Origin: JADGHQ01 sp045805385
Lineage (GTDB): Bacteria > Actinomycetota > Thermoleophilia > Solirubrobacterales > Thermoleophilaceae
Direction: 5' to 3'
DNA length: 59,607 nucleotides
Assembly: GCA_045805385.1 (NCBI GenBank)
Contig: JBJMLG010000231.1
Location: forward strand, 1-59,607
Positions 44,765 to 53,993 of the stretch are shown piece after piece (position 1 is the first letter of the stretch; each line of letters begins with the position of its first letter). Made by a program: the position numbers and the translations under genes. The notes under the pieces were generated by a model. The model saw only the letters and a list, made by a program, of their open reading frames with translations, was not told the DNA's origin and searched no databases.

Positions 44765-46546
44765 ATGAGGAACTTCTTCGAGGGCCGCCTGCGCGGAGCA
44801 CTGATGCTCCTCGCGATCGGCGGTCTCAGCGTCGGCGTCGCGGCATGCGGCGGCGGCAGCAGCAACAAGAGCTCGACGAGCGGCGGGCAGCCCGCGGCGA
44901 ACGCCAAGAAGGGCGGGACGCTGCACATCCTGTCGAACGGCGACGTGGACTACGTCGATCCGGGCGCGGCGTACTACCAGTTCACGTTCATCATGAGCTA
45001 CGCCACCCAGCGTCCGCTCTTCTCGTACAAGCCCACCGACGAGAAGGCCACGCCTGACCTCGCTGCGGGGCCCGCTCAGGTCTCCGACGGTGGCAAGACG
45101 ATCACGATCAAGATCAAGCCCGGCGTGAAGTTCAGCCCGCCGGTGAACCGCGCCGTCACGTCGAAGGACGTGAAGTACGCAATCGAGCGCGGCTTCAACT
45201 CCACGGTCGCGAACGGCTACGCGGGCGCCTACTTCGGCGACCTCGTCGGTGCCGACGCCGCCAAGAAGGGCAAGGGGGCGCCGATCTCCGGCATCACCAC
45301 GCCTGACAACCAGACGATCGTGTTCAAGCTCTCGAAGCCGAACGCGAACAACGTCGTCGGCGCGCTGTCGCTTCCGCTGTCGGCGGCGGTGCCGGCCGAG
45401 TACGCCAAGAAATTCGACAAGAAGAACCCATCGTCGTACGGCCAGAACCAGGTCGCAACCGGCCCGTACATGATCAAGAACAACAGCTCCGGCAAGGCGA
45501 CCGGCTATGAGCCGGGCAAGCGCATCACGCTCGTCCGGAATCCGAACTGGGACAAGTCGACCGACTACCGGCCGGCCTACCTCGACTCGATCGTGTTCGA
45601 CGAGGGCAACGCGGACGCCGTTTCGGCCAGCCGCCGCATCCTCCAGGGCTCGGACCTCGCCAACGGTCAGGCGGACTTCAACATCCCGCCGCAGATCCTG
45701 AAGCAGGCCTCGCAGGGAGCCACCAAGGCTCAGCTCATCCGCGGCGTCAGCACCGGCCGCGTGCGCTACATCTCGCTGAACACCACCATCAAGCCGTTCG
45801 ACAACCCGAACGTGCGCAAGGCGGTGTCGGCGATCGTGGACCGGAACGCCATGCGTCTCGCAATGGGCGGCCCGGTGGCCGGCGACATCCCGACCCACTT
45901 CCTGCCGCCGGGTATTCCCGGCTTCGACCAGGCCGGAGGCATGCAGGGGCCGGGCAACGACTGGCTCGCCAAGCCTCAGGGCGATCCGGCGCTTGCCGCG
46001 GAGTACATGAAGAAGGGCGGCTACCCGAGCGGCAAGTACACCGGCAGCCAGAAGTTCCTGATGGTGGCGGACGACAGCGGTCCGAGCGCGAAGGCTGCGC
46101 TCGTCGCCCAGGCCAGCCTGCAGAAGCTCGGCTTCAAGCTGAACTTCCGCCAGGTGCCTCACGACACCATGTACACGAAGTTCTGCAACGTTCCGAAGTC
46201 GAAGGTCGCGATCTGCCCGAGCACTGGCTGGCAGAAGGACTTCCCGGATCCCCAGTCGATGCTCGATCCGACCTTCAACGGCAAGAACATCGTGCCGGTG
46301 AACAACTCGAACTGGCCGCAGCTGAACGACAGTGCGGTGAACGCGGCGCTCGAGAAGGCCGCTCCGATCACCGACCCGACTCAGCGGGCCCAGGCGTACG
46401 GCAACATCGACAAGCAGATCACGGCGCTCGCGCCGGGCGTGCCGTGGCTCTGGGACAAGGCCACGGGCATCGAGTCGAAGAACGTCAACGGGGTGCTGAA
46501 CAAGTTCAACGCCGCGTGGGACCTGTCGTACACGTCGCTGAAGTAG
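44765..46546 (+). CDS. Peptide ABC transporter substrate-binding lipoprotein (second copy)
   Basis: A 593-residue paralogue of the 39711 product. It has the lipoprotein signal GALMLLAIGGLSVGVAAC, then the same segments almost word for word: KFSPPVNRAVTSKDVKYAIE, KLNFRQVPHDTMYTKFCNVP and TFNGKNIVPVNNSNWPQLND. The copies differ in the ligand-cleft segments, so the importer may accept two peptide classes. ATG 44765 follows GGAGG (44750-44754); GTG 44747 is an in-frame alternative. It ends the transport block at a strong terminator. Confidence 0.9.
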   Translation: MRNFFEGRLRGALMLLAIGGLSVGVAACGGGSSNKSSTSGGQPAANAKKGGTLHILSNGDVDYVDPGAAYYQFTFIMSYATQRPLFSYKPTDEKATPDLAAGPAQVSDGGKTITIKIKPGVKFSPPVNRAVTSKDVKYAIERGFNSTVANGYAGAYFGDLVGADAAKKGKGAPISGITTPDNQTIVFKLSKPNANNVVGALSLPLSAAVPAEYAKKFDKKNPSSYGQNQVATGPYMIKNNSSGKATGYEPGKRITLVRNPNWDKSTDYRPAYLDSIVFDEGNADAVSASRRILQGSDLANGQADFNIPPQILKQASQGATKAQLIRGVSTGRVRYISLNTTIKPFDNPNVRKAVSAIVDRNAMRLAMGGPVAGDIPTHFLPPGIPGFDQAGGMQGPGNDWLAKPQGDPALAAEYMKKGGYPSGKYTGSQKFLMVADDSGPSAKAALVAQASLQKLGFKLNFRQVPHDTMYTKFCNVPKSKVAICPSTGWQKDFPDPQSMLDPTFNGKNIVPVNNSNWPQLNDSAVNAALEKAAPITDPTQRAQAYGNIDKQITALAPGVPWLWDKATGIESKNVNGVLNKFNAAWDLSYTSLK

Positions 46547-46570
46547 CGCCGTCCGACAAGCGCAGCATGG

Positions 46571-46598
46571 AAAGGGCCCCGCTCGGCGGGGCCCTTTT
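46571..46598 (+). terminator. Intrinsic terminator of the peptide-transport block
   Basis: AAAGGGCCCCGC (46571-46582) pairs with GCGGGGCCCTTT (46586-46597) around TCG, followed by TTTCGTT. It is one of the strongest hairpins in the window. Confidence 0.92.
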
Positions 46599-46678
46599 CG
46601 TTGCCGTGGCGCGCGCACACTCGCCGTTTTCGCGCCGCAATGCGATTTCGCACAGGTTTTTGCACCCGAACTGACTAC

Positions 46679-46707
46679 TTGACACGCGCGTCATCGCGTG
46701 AGAATGT
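46679..46707 (+). promoter_or_regulatory. Promoter with consensus -35 for the orphan RNA
   Basis: A perfect TTGACA (46679-46684), a 17-base spacer and GAATGT (46702-46707) preceded by TGA (extended -10). Transcription would start near 46714. It lies between two intrinsic terminators and points away from the transport genes. Confidence 0.65.
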
Positions 46708-46792
46708 CGCCTTGCACAACTTCTCCTGACGAAGCTGTGCAGGCCGGGAGGACTCGGCTGTCGTACCCGCAATTTCTACGAGGGAGCCCTCC

Positions 46793-46813
46793 ATGCCGAC
46801 CCGCGGAAATTAG
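46793..46813 (+). CDS. Six-codon ORF in the orphan RNA (MPTRGN)
   Basis: ATG 46793 is preceded six bases earlier by AGGGAG (46781-46786). It reads MPTRGN then TAG and ends 20 bases before the terminator stem. The geometry fits a leader peptide controlling termination upstream of an exporter, but this is inference. Confidence 0.3.
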   Translation: MPTRGN

Positions 46814-46833
46814 TTTCAAGAAGTGAGACGGAC

Positions 46834-46864
46834 AAAAGGGCCGCCCACCGGGCGGTCCTTTTCT
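46834..46864 (+). terminator. Intrinsic terminator of the orphan RNA
   Basis: AAAAGGGCCGCCC (46834-46846) pairs with GGGCGGTCCTTTT (46850-46862), one G-T pair, around ACC, followed by CTCG. It lies 48 bases upstream of the MFS start codon. Confidence 0.9.
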
Positions 46865-46912
46865 CGTCCGGTTATGTTGCGCCTGTCCGGCCTCGCCGGT
46901 ACTTCTTGACGG

Positions 46913-48202
46913 ATGCGCGGCTTCAGGGACCTCCTACGCCACGAGAGATACGCGCGCCGGTTCTTCGGCGCGTACGCTCAATCCGCGCTCGGCACGGGCG
47001 CCGCCTATGTGGCGCTTGTGCTCCTGGCGTACGAGCGCTTCACTTCACCGTGGGCGATCGCGCTCGTGCTGCTCGCCGACTTCGTGCCGCCGATGCTGCT
47101 CGGTCCGGTGTTCGGCGCCGCCGCCGACCGCTGGCCGCGGCGCACGTGCGCGATCGTGGGCGACCTCGTGCGGGCGGGCGCGTTCATCGGCATCGCGCTG
47201 ATCGACGACTTCGGCGCCACCGTCGCCTTCGCGCTGCTGGCCGGCATCGGCACCGGCCTCTTCAAGCCGGCGGTGATGGCCGGCCTGCCCACGATCGTCT
47301 CGCGCGACAGGATCGCGCGGGCCACCGGCCTGTACGGGGCACTCACCGAGCTCGGCTACACGGTCGGGCCGGGTATCGCCGGACTGCTGCTGCTCTTCAT
47401 GTCGCCGTCCACGCTCTTGCTGGTCAACGGGGCAACCTTCGCGGTGTCCGCGGCGGTGCTCGCGGCGATCCCGCTGCGCGCCGCCTCGGGCGAGGTGGGC
47501 GAGGGGCCGGCCGGGGAGCGCCGTTCGCTGCTTCGGGAGGCGCGGGAGGGGGTGGCGCTCACCGCTCGCATGCCGCTCGTGCGCACCGCCATCGTGGCCA
47601 CGAGCGCGATCCTGCTGTTCGGCGGGATGGTGAACGTGGCAGAGCTGCTGCTCGTACGCCATCTCGGCGGCGGGCAGGTGGCGTACTCGGTGCTGGTGAC
47701 TGCCTCCGGGGTGGGCATCCTCGCCGGCACCCTCGCCAGCTCGCGGGGCGGCCCGCTGCGATTGCTCGAGGGGCGCTTCGTGGCGGGCCTCGCACTGTTC
47801 GCCGGCGGCATGATCGCGACCGGCTTCGCGCCGAGTGTCCCGGTCGCTCTCGCGGGCGTGGCGCTCGCGGGGGTCGGGAACGGCTTCGTGATCACGCATG
47901 AGCGGCTGCTGATCCAGCTCACGGTCGACGACGCGCTGATGGGGCGCGTGTTCGGCATCCAGGGCGCGCTCGACGGCGGCGCCTTCGGCGCGGCGTTCCT
48001 GGCCGGCGGCGCGATCCTCTCGCTGGTGGGTCCCGCGACTGTGTTCTTCCTCGCGGGCGGCGGCGGGCTGCTCGTGTGGCTGGGAACGCGGGCGGCGCTC
48101 TCGTCGAGCCGCCGGCGGCAGGTGGCGGAGGGGCCGTCCGAGCCCATCGCTGAGACGCCGGCGGAGGCCCCGCCGGTGGCGGCGGCGGGCGCGGAGCGCT
48201 AG
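46913..48202 (+). CDS. MFS transporter (12-helix, EntS/macrolide-exporter-like)
   Basis: A 429-residue major-facilitator protein with about 12 helices. It begins FRDLLRHERYARRFFGAYAQSALGTGAAYVALVLLAYE; the motif A-like loop is AAADRWPRRT. The C-terminal 40 residues are Ala/Pro/Glu-rich and hydrophilic. Family members export siderophores, macrolides or other small molecules. A TATGTT sequence (46872-46877) after the upstream terminator could be its own -10. Its stop overlaps the stop of the convergent HD-GYP gene by four bases. Confidence 0.85.
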   Translation: MRGFRDLLRHERYARRFFGAYAQSALGTGAAYVALVLLAYERFTSPWAIALVLLADFVPPMLLGPVFGAAADRWPRRTCAIVGDLVRAGAFIGIALIDDFGATVAFALLAGIGTGLFKPAVMAGLPTIVSRDRIARATGLYGALTELGYTVGPGIAGLLLLFMSPSTLLLVNGATFAVSAAVLAAIPLRAASGEVGEGPAGERRSLLREAREGVALTARMPLVRTAIVATSAILLFGGMVNVAELLLVRHLGGGQVAYSVLVTASGVGILAGTLASSRGGPLRLLEGRFVAGLALFAGGMIATGFAPSVPVALAGVALAGVGNGFVITHERLLIQLTVDDALMGRVFGIQGALDGGAFGAAFLAGGAILSLVGPATVFFLAGGGGLLVWLGTRAALSSSRRRQVAEGPSEPIAETPAEAPPVAAAGAER

Positions 48203-49596
48203 CTGCGCGCCGGGTCCAGCGTGGGGTCGAGGTGCCGCGGGTGCCCGCTCGTGAGCACGTCGCGCACGTCGAACGCGGGCGAGGCTTCGATCACCTTGCC
48301 CGAGCGGATGATCTGGGCGAGCGCCGAAACCACGCGTGGGTCGAACTGCGAGCCGGCGTTGGCCCACAACTCCTCGAGCGCAGTCTCCTGGCTCATGGCG
48401 GCGCGGTAGGGGCGGTCGGTGGTCATCGCGCTGTAGGCGTCGCAGGTGAACACGATCCGCGCCTCGAGCGGGATCTCATAGCCGGCGAGCCCGTCGGGGT
48501 AGCCCTGCCCGTCCCAGCGCTCGTGGCACGAGCGCACGATCTTGCCGACGCGGCCGAGCAGACCGCCCACGCGGTCGAGCAGCACTTGCCCCTCGATCGT
48601 GTGGGTCTTCATCAGCTCGAACTCCTCCTCGGTGAGGGCGCCGGGCTTGTTGAGGATCTCCTTCGGGATCACGATCTTGCCCACGTCGTGGAGCAGGGCC
48701 GCGAACTCGAGCTCCTGCCGCGCCTCGTCGTCGATGCCGAGCTCGTCGGCGGTGGCGTTCACGAGCCCGACCACCGAACGGCAGTGGTCGGCCGTGTAGT
48801 TGTCGTCCGCCTCGACGACGTCGGATAGGAGCATCACGGTGCCGCGGTATGCGCGGTTCAGCTCTAGCGCGGCGGAGTGCCGCTCGCGGCGGTCCTTCGC
48901 GAAGTTGTGCAGGAGCCACACGACGGGCAGGATCGACAGGGTCACCGCCGGCGAATCGGCGGCCACGATAGCGACCATCAGCGCGACGGGAGAGAGCACG
49001 GCGTCGATGTTGTAGACCCACATCGCCACGCCGAGGCTCTCGCGCAGCGAGATGCCACGAACGAGCCACTCGCGCGTCATCACGGGCACGAAGTCGCTCA
49101 CGACCTGCGCCACGAGCGCGAGCGCGTAGACGCCAACGTGGTCGAGCGAGGCGGGGCCGGGCGCGAGCTGCGAAAGGACGACCACCGGCCCGATGCAGAA
49201 CCAGGCGTCGGAGATGTCGTAGAGCGCGCGCTCGGCGTGCTTCTGGCGCAGGACGTACTCGGGCAGCCGCGCGACTAGGTAGGCGCAGGGGATCAGCAGC
49301 GGCACGAGCGGCAGCGCGAGGATGAACAGGATCGGCACGAACACGAGCTGAGTTGCCACGGCCACGCTGCTGCCGATCTCGAACTCCACTCGCGAGACGA
49401 CCGCGAAGGCCAGGGCCAGCGAGACCGCGAGCACCGGATCGGTCTCGCGCTCCCACGGGAGCGTGAACGCGAGCGTGGCCGCGACGGCCACGTAGAGCAC
49501 GGCGGAGACCGCCACCACGTACAGCTCACGCGGCGTCATCGCGCGCGCGTGACGCTCGCGGGCAGCGCCGACCAGTCGCTCAAGCCCGTTCATCAA
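48199..49596 (-). CDS. Membrane HD-GYP domain phosphodiesterase
   Basis: A 465-residue protein. Residues ~20-235 form 6-8 hydrophobic helices of no recognised sensor family. The HD-GYP domain (about 250-450) contains LLHDVGK (His303-Asp304) and HERWDGQGYPDG (Gly365-Tyr366-Pro367), both intact, so it should degrade cyclic di-GMP or a related dinucleotide in response to a membrane signal. Type IV pilus genes lie 6 kb downstream, and such pili are often under cyclic-di-GMP control. ATG 49596 or ATG 49593 is the start. Confidence 0.88.
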   Translation of the reverse strand: MMNGLERLVGAARERHARAMTPRELYVVAVSAVLYVAVAATLAFTLPWERETDPVLAVSLALAFAVVSRVEFEIGSSVAVATQLVFVPILFILALPLVPLLIPCAYLVARLPEYVLRQKHAERALYDISDAWFCIGPVVVLSQLAPGPASLDHVGVYALALVAQVVSDFVPVMTREWLVRGISLRESLGVAMWVYNIDAVLSPVALMVAIVAADSPAVTLSILPVVWLLHNFAKDRRERHSAALELNRAYRGTVMLLSDVVEADDNYTADHCRSVVGLVNATADELGIDDEARQELEFAALLHDVGKIVIPKEILNKPGALTEEEFELMKTHTIEGQVLLDRVGGLLGRVGKIVRSCHERWDGQGYPDGLAGYEIPLEARIVFTCDAYSAMTTDRPYRAAMSQETALEELWANAGSQFDPRVVSALAQIIRSGKVIEASPAFDVRDVLTSGHPRHLDPTLDPARS

Positions 49597-49717
49597 CTCT
49601 CTTTTCGGTGGGAGTTTGGGCGTGCGCGATGCAAGTTCAATCAGTGCACGGGTTCCGGCTCGAAACTTGTGCGCGGCTCTCGGCCTCTGGAGCGCTGAGA
49701 GAGGCCTTGCGCCTCAC

Positions 49718-49723
49718 TAGACT
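49718..49723 (+). promoter_or_regulatory. Candidate -10 box (TAGACT) of alaS
   Basis: TAGACT ends nine bases before GTG 49733. No Shine-Dalgarno separates them; leaderless transcription is likely. Confidence 0.4.
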
Positions 49724-49732
49724 CACGAATCC

Positions 49733-52351
49733 GTGAGGGGTGCAGAGCTCCGAGAAACCTTCCTGTCCTTCTTCGAGAGCAAGGGCCATCTGCGCGTGCC
49801 GTCGTCGTCGCTCGTGCCGCCGCCCGAGGACCGGACGGTGCTGCTCACCACTGCCGGAATGCAGCAGTTCAAGCCTTATTTCCGCGGTCAGCAGAAGCCG
49901 CCGAGCCAGCGCCTCACCTCGTGCCAGAAGTGCTTCCGCACCCCCGACATCGAGCAGGTCGGCATCACGGCGCGCCACCTCACCTTCTTCGAGATGCTCG
50001 GCAACTTCTCGGTCGGCGACTACTTCAAGCAGGGCGCCGTGGAGTTCGCCTGGGAGTTCTCGACCGAGGTGATGAAGCTCGACCCCGAGCGCATCTGGGT
50101 GACGGTCTTCGGCGGGGACGACGACCTCGGCCTCGGCTACGACGAGGAGGCGGTCCAGTGCTGGCTGTCCATCGGCGTGCCCGAGGAGCGCATCGTCCAC
50201 CTCGGCCGCGAGGACAACTTCTGGCAGGCGGGAGCGGTCGGGCCCTGCGGCCCCTGCTCGGAGCTGTACTACGACCGCGGCCCGGACTACGGCCCCGACA
50301 CCGACCGGCCCGGCGACGACACCGAGCGCATGCTCGAGTACTGGAACCTCGTGTTCATGCAGTACGAGCTGCACGAGGACGGCTCGCTCACGCCGCTTCC
50401 GTCGCAGAACATCGACACCGGCCTCGGGCTCGAGCGCATGAGCGCGATCCTCCAGGACGTTCCGTCGGTGTACGAGACCGATCTCTTCCGCCCGATCATC
50501 GACCTTGGCGAGGAGCTGTCGGGGCGACGCTACGGCGCCGACTTCGCCACCACACGCGCACTCCGCATCCTGGCCGACCACGGGCGTGGCGCCACCTTCA
50601 TGCTCGCCGACGGCGTGGTTCCCTCCAACGAGGACCGCGGCTACGTGCTGCGGCGGATCATGCGCCGCATGATCCAACAGGGCCGGGTGCTCGGCCTCGG
50701 CGAGCCGTTCCTCGAGCGGGTCGTGGAGCGGGTGATCGAGGTGATGGGCGACGCCTATCCCGACATCCGCGCGGCCCGCGACACCATCGTGCGGTGGGCG
50801 GTGGCCGAGGAGGAGAGCTTCGGCCGCACCCTCGCGCAGGGCGAGCGGCTGCTCGCTGAGGTCATCCAGAGCGCGAAGGACGCGCAGACCTCGTGGGTGG
50901 ATCCCGAGGACGCGTTCCGCCTGCACGACACCTACGGCTTTCCCTACGAGCTCACGAAGGAGCTGCTGCACGACCAGGGCCTCTCGGTGGACGACGCCGG
51001 CTTCGAGGAGCTGATGGAGCGCGCACGCGCCGTCTCGCGCGGCGGCTGGGACAGCGGCAAGCAGGGCGGCGATCACCACGAGCGCGTGCTGAAGTTCGCG
51101 CAGCGCCACGACTCGCCCACCCGCTTCGTGGGCTACGAGGCGGTGGAATGGGAGACAACGATCGGCGCGCTCGAGCGCGACAACGGCCGCTTCCTCGCGA
51201 AGCTCGCGGAGAGCCCGTTCTACGCCGAGGGCGGCGGGCAGGTGTCGGACTCCGGAGTGGTCGAGACGCCGTCCGGCCTCGCGAGCGTGGCGGTGGTGTA
51301 CCGCCTGCCCGGCGAGGACCAGGCGGTGGCGCTCGACGTGAAGGAGGGCGAGCTCGTGGAGGGCGAGCCGGCGCGCGCGCTGGTGGATCGCCCCACGCGC
51401 TTCGCCACGATGAACAACCACACGGCCACGCATCTGCTCCACGCCGCGCTGCGCGCCGAGCTCGGCACGCACGTGCGCCAGGCGGGCTCCTACGTGGGCC
51501 CGGACAAGCTGCGCTTCGACTTCACGCACTCCGAGCGGCTCACGCCCGACCAGGTGACTCGCGTGGAGGAGCGCGTGAACGAGTGGATCGTGGAGAACCA
51601 CCCGGTGCACGCCGTCTACACGAGCCGCGAAGAGGCGGAGCGCCTGGGGGCGATGGCGCTGTTCGGCGAGAAGTACGGCGACTGGGTGCGAATGGTGGAG
51701 ATCGAGGGCGTGTCGCGCGAGCTGTGCGGCGGCACCCACGTGGCGAACTCGGCCGAGATCGGGCTCTTCCACCTCACGCACGAGACTTCGAGCGCCGCGA
51801 ACGTGCGCCGCGTGGAGGCGGTCACCGGCGCCGGCGGCGTGGACGTCTTCCGCGAGCGGACCGAGGAGATGCGGCGGCTCTCGGCGATGCTGCGGGTGCC
51901 CGAGCGCGACGTGGTGTCGGCGGTCGAGAAGCTCCAGGAGCAGCTGCGCGAGGCGCAGCGGCGCCCCAGGCAGGACGATCGCCAGCTGGCGCAGGAGCTG
52001 GCGCAGCAGGCCGAGGAGATCGGCGGTGTGCGGGTGCTCGCTCAGGTGGTGGACGTGCCGGAGCGCGACTCGCTGCTGCAGCTCTCCGACCAGCTCAAGC
52101 AGACGCTCGGCGACAGCGCGGTGGTGCTTGGCACCGCGATCGACGGGCGCGTGCACCTGATCGCGAACTTCTCGCCCGGCGCGGTCGAGCGGGGGTTGAA
52201 GGCGGGCGACGTGGTGCGTGCGGCGGCGGAGGTGGCCGGCGGCGGTGGCGGCGGCCGGGACAACATGGCGCAGGCGGGCGGCCGCGACCCGGAGAAGCTG
52301 CCGGAGGCGATCGCGGCTGCACGCCTCGCGATCGAAAAAACGCTTAGATGA
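49733..52351 (+). CDS. alaS: Alanine-tRNA ligase
   Basis: An 872-residue full-length AlaRS. The class II core has PPPEDRTVLLTTAGMQQFKPYF and RVTSC-like LTSCQKCFRTPDIEQVG, plus ARHLTFFEMLGNFS. The editing domain shows NNHTATHLLHAALR (HxxxH) and ELCGGTHVANS (Cys, His), the zinc site that removes mis-charged Ser/Gly. A coiled-coil/C-Ala domain follows (about residues 715-872), ending GGGGGGRDNMAQAGGRDP. GTG 49733 gives the usual N-terminus (RGAELRETFLSFFES). Its stop overlaps ruvX (ATGA). Confidence 0.96.
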   Translation: MRGAELRETFLSFFESKGHLRVPSSSLVPPPEDRTVLLTTAGMQQFKPYFRGQQKPPSQRLTSCQKCFRTPDIEQVGITARHLTFFEMLGNFSVGDYFKQGAVEFAWEFSTEVMKLDPERIWVTVFGGDDDLGLGYDEEAVQCWLSIGVPEERIVHLGREDNFWQAGAVGPCGPCSELYYDRGPDYGPDTDRPGDDTERMLEYWNLVFMQYELHEDGSLTPLPSQNIDTGLGLERMSAILQDVPSVYETDLFRPIIDLGEELSGRRYGADFATTRALRILADHGRGATFMLADGVVPSNEDRGYVLRRIMRRMIQQGRVLGLGEPFLERVVERVIEVMGDAYPDIRAARDTIVRWAVAEEESFGRTLAQGERLLAEVIQSAKDAQTSWVDPEDAFRLHDTYGFPYELTKELLHDQGLSVDDAGFEELMERARAVSRGGWDSGKQGGDHHERVLKFAQRHDSPTRFVGYEAVEWETTIGALERDNGRFLAKLAESPFYAEGGGQVSDSGVVETPSGLASVAVVYRLPGEDQAVALDVKEGELVEGEPARALVDRPTRFATMNNHTATHLLHAALRAELGTHVRQAGSYVGPDKLRFDFTHSERLTPDQVTRVEERVNEWIVENHPVHAVYTSREEAERLGAMALFGEKYGDWVRMVEIEGVSRELCGGTHVANSAEIGLFHLTHETSSAANVRRVEAVTGAGGVDVFRERTEEMRRLSAMLRVPERDVVSAVEKLQEQLREAQRRPRQDDRQLAQELAQQAEEIGGVRVLAQVVDVPERDSLLQLSDQLKQTLGDSAVVLGTAIDGRVHLIANFSPGAVERGLKAGDVVRAAAEVAGGGGGGRDNMAQAGGRDPEKLPEAIAAARLAIEKTLR

Positions 52352-52743
52352 GCCGGGTGCTTGCGCTTGATTACGGGGAGGCGCGCTGCGGGGCGGCCGT
52401 GTCCGACCCGACAGGCACGCTGGCCACGCCGCTGAGCGCGGTGGAGCGGCCGGCCACGCGACGCGGTCTCGACAGGGTCGTGGCGCTCGTGCGTGAGCAG
52501 GGCGCCGAGCGCGTGGTGGTCGGGCTGCCGCTCACGCTCTCCGGCGAGGAAGGGCCCCAGGCGGAGGAGACTCGCCGCTTCGCGGAACGGCTGGCCGAGA
52601 GGATCGCCGTGCCGCTGGACCTGCACGACGAGCGTCTCACCACACGTCAGGCCGAACGATCCGGCGGCCGCGCCGACGCGGACTCGCGCGCCGCGGCGTT
52701 GCTGCTCGAGAGCTACCTGGCGAGGCTGGAGCGGTCTCGGTGA
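52348..52743 (+). CDS. ruvX: Holliday junction resolvase-like/pre-16S rRNA nuclease YqgF
   Basis: A 131-residue RNase H-fold protein: VLALDYGEARCGAAVSDP (catalytic Asp), VVVGLPLTLSGEEGPQA and LDLHDERLTTRQAE are canonical. YqgF trims the 5' end of pre-16S rRNA; a Holliday-junction role has also been proposed. It sits between alaS and mltG, a very common bacterial order. ATG 52348 overlaps the alaS stop and its own stop overlaps GTG 52740. Confidence 0.93.
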   Translation: MSRVLALDYGEARCGAAVSDPTGTLATPLSAVERPATRRGLDRVVALVREQGAERVVVGLPLTLSGEEGPQAEETRRFAERLAERIAVPLDLHDERLTTRQAERSGGRADADSRAAALLLESYLARLERSR

Positions 52744-53993
52744 GCGGGTACGGGCCGCCGCCCGTGCCCGGCGGCCGTTCGGAGAGCGATCGCGAGGCTG
52801 CACGGCGAGCGCGAGAGGCGAGGCGCCGCGAGGCCTGGGGCGAGCCGATGCCGGAGTTCGACTTCGAGCACGCCGACGGCGACGGCGACGGCCGGCCGCC
52901 GCTGCGACCGGCCCAGCGGCGGTTCGGCGGGAACCCCGGGCGGCCCGTGAAGGTGCGGCGCCGCCGGATGGCAGCGCTCGCCGCGCTGCTTGCCGGGCTG
53001 GCCGTCGTGCTCTGGTTCCTGCTCTCGCTGTTCCAGCCGTTCAAGGGCGACGGCTCAGGCAGCGTGCGCGTCGCGGTCCCGAAGGGCGCGGGCCTCGGCG
53101 AGATCGCGACCGCGCTCGACAAGCGCGGTGTGATCTCGAGCACGTTCTTCTTCAAGTTGCGCGCGCGCATCGACGGCCGCACGAGCGACTTCAAGCCCGG
53201 CACCTACACGCTCAAGCACGACATGAAGTACACGGCGGCGATCGACGCGCTCGTGAAGGGCACCTCGCCGAGCACCGTGAACTTGACGATCCCGGAGGGC
53301 CGCTCGCGGAAAGAGATCGCGCCGATCGTGAGGTCAGCCGGCCTGCGGGGCAACTACCTCAGCGTGAGCAAGCGCTCCTCGCAGCTCGACCCACGCCGCT
53401 ACGGCGCCAAGAACGCTGCCAGCCTCGAGGGATTCCTGTTTCCCTCGACCTATGAGCTGAAGCCGCACTCGACCGCGAAGGACCTCGTGGCCAAGCAGCT
53501 GTCGACCTTCAAGCAGGAGTTCTCGACCGTCAACCTGTCTAACGCGCGTAAGAAGAACCTGACGTCCTACGACGTGCTCACGATCGCCTCGATGGTGGAG
53601 CGCGAGGCGCAGGTCGACAAGGAGCGGCCGCTCGTGGCGGCGGTGATCTACAACCGGCTCAAGCAGGGGATGCCGCTCGGCATCGACGCCACGATCCGCT
53701 ACGTGACGGGCAACTGGACGCAGCCCCTGAAGCAGTCCGAGCTCGCGATCCGGTCGGGATACAACACGCGCACGAACAACGGGCTGCCGCCGGGTCCGAT
53801 CGGCAACCCGGGGCTCAAGTCGATCGAGGCAGCCGCGCACCCCGCGAAGGTGGGCTACCTCTTCTACGTGGTCAAGCCGGGCACGTGCGGCGAGCACGCC
53901 TTCTCGTCCACCGACGCTCAGTTCCAGCGCGACGTCGCGAAGTACAACAACGCGCGCAACGCGAAGGGCGGGAAGTCGCCGACCACCTGCTGA
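52740..53993 (+). CDS. mltG: Endolytic peptidoglycan transglycosylase MltG (YceG family)
   Basis: A 417-residue type II membrane protein. A long acidic/basic cytoplasmic N-terminus (~75 residues) precedes one helix (MAALAALLAGLAVVLWFLLS). A LysM-like/YceG domain follows, with IASMVEREAQ carrying the catalytic Glu (E287) and NTRTNNGLPPGPIGNPGLKSIEAA the active-site signature. It cuts nascent glycan strands and sets their length. GTG 52740 overlaps ruvX and its stop overlaps ATG 53993 of aroE (TGATG). Confidence 0.93.
   Translation: MSGYGPPPVPGGRSESDREAARRAREARRREAWGEPMPEFDFEHADGDGDGRPPLRPAQRRFGGNPGRPVKVRRRRMAALAALLAGLAVVLWFLLSLFQPFKGDGSGSVRVAVPKGAGLGEIATALDKRGVISSTFFFKLRARIDGRTSDFKPGTYTLKHDMKYTAAIDALVKGTSPSTVNLTIPEGRSRKEIAPIVRSAGLRGNYLSVSKRSSQLDPRRYGAKNAASLEGFLFPSTYELKPHSTAKDLVAKQLSTFKQEFSTVNLSNARKKNLTSYDVLTIASMVEREAQVDKERPLVAAVIYNRLKQGMPLGIDATIRYVTGNWTQPLKQSELAIRSGYNTRTNNGLPPGPIGNPGLKSIEAAAHPAKVGYLFYVVKPGTCGEHAFSSTDAQFQRDVAKYNNARNAKGGKSPTTC

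Larger units (their letters stand above)
46714..46866 (+). ncRNA. Orphan small RNA candidate with own promoter and terminator
   Basis: About 150 bases run from the promoter above to an intrinsic terminator at 46834-46864. The 5' end forms a hairpin: GCACAACTTC (46714-46723) with GAAGCTGTGC (46731-46740), one mismatch. A second short stem GAGGG/CCCTC is near 46780-46791. It contains a six-codon ORF (MPTRGN) with its own ribosome-binding site. It may be a small regulatory RNA, or a leader that attenuates the MFS gene starting at 46913. No known family is recognised. Confidence 0.5.

Noticed and set aside
49637..52156. 839-codon antisense frame opposite alaS
   Set aside because: It mirrors alaS codon periodicity and has no recognisable domain.
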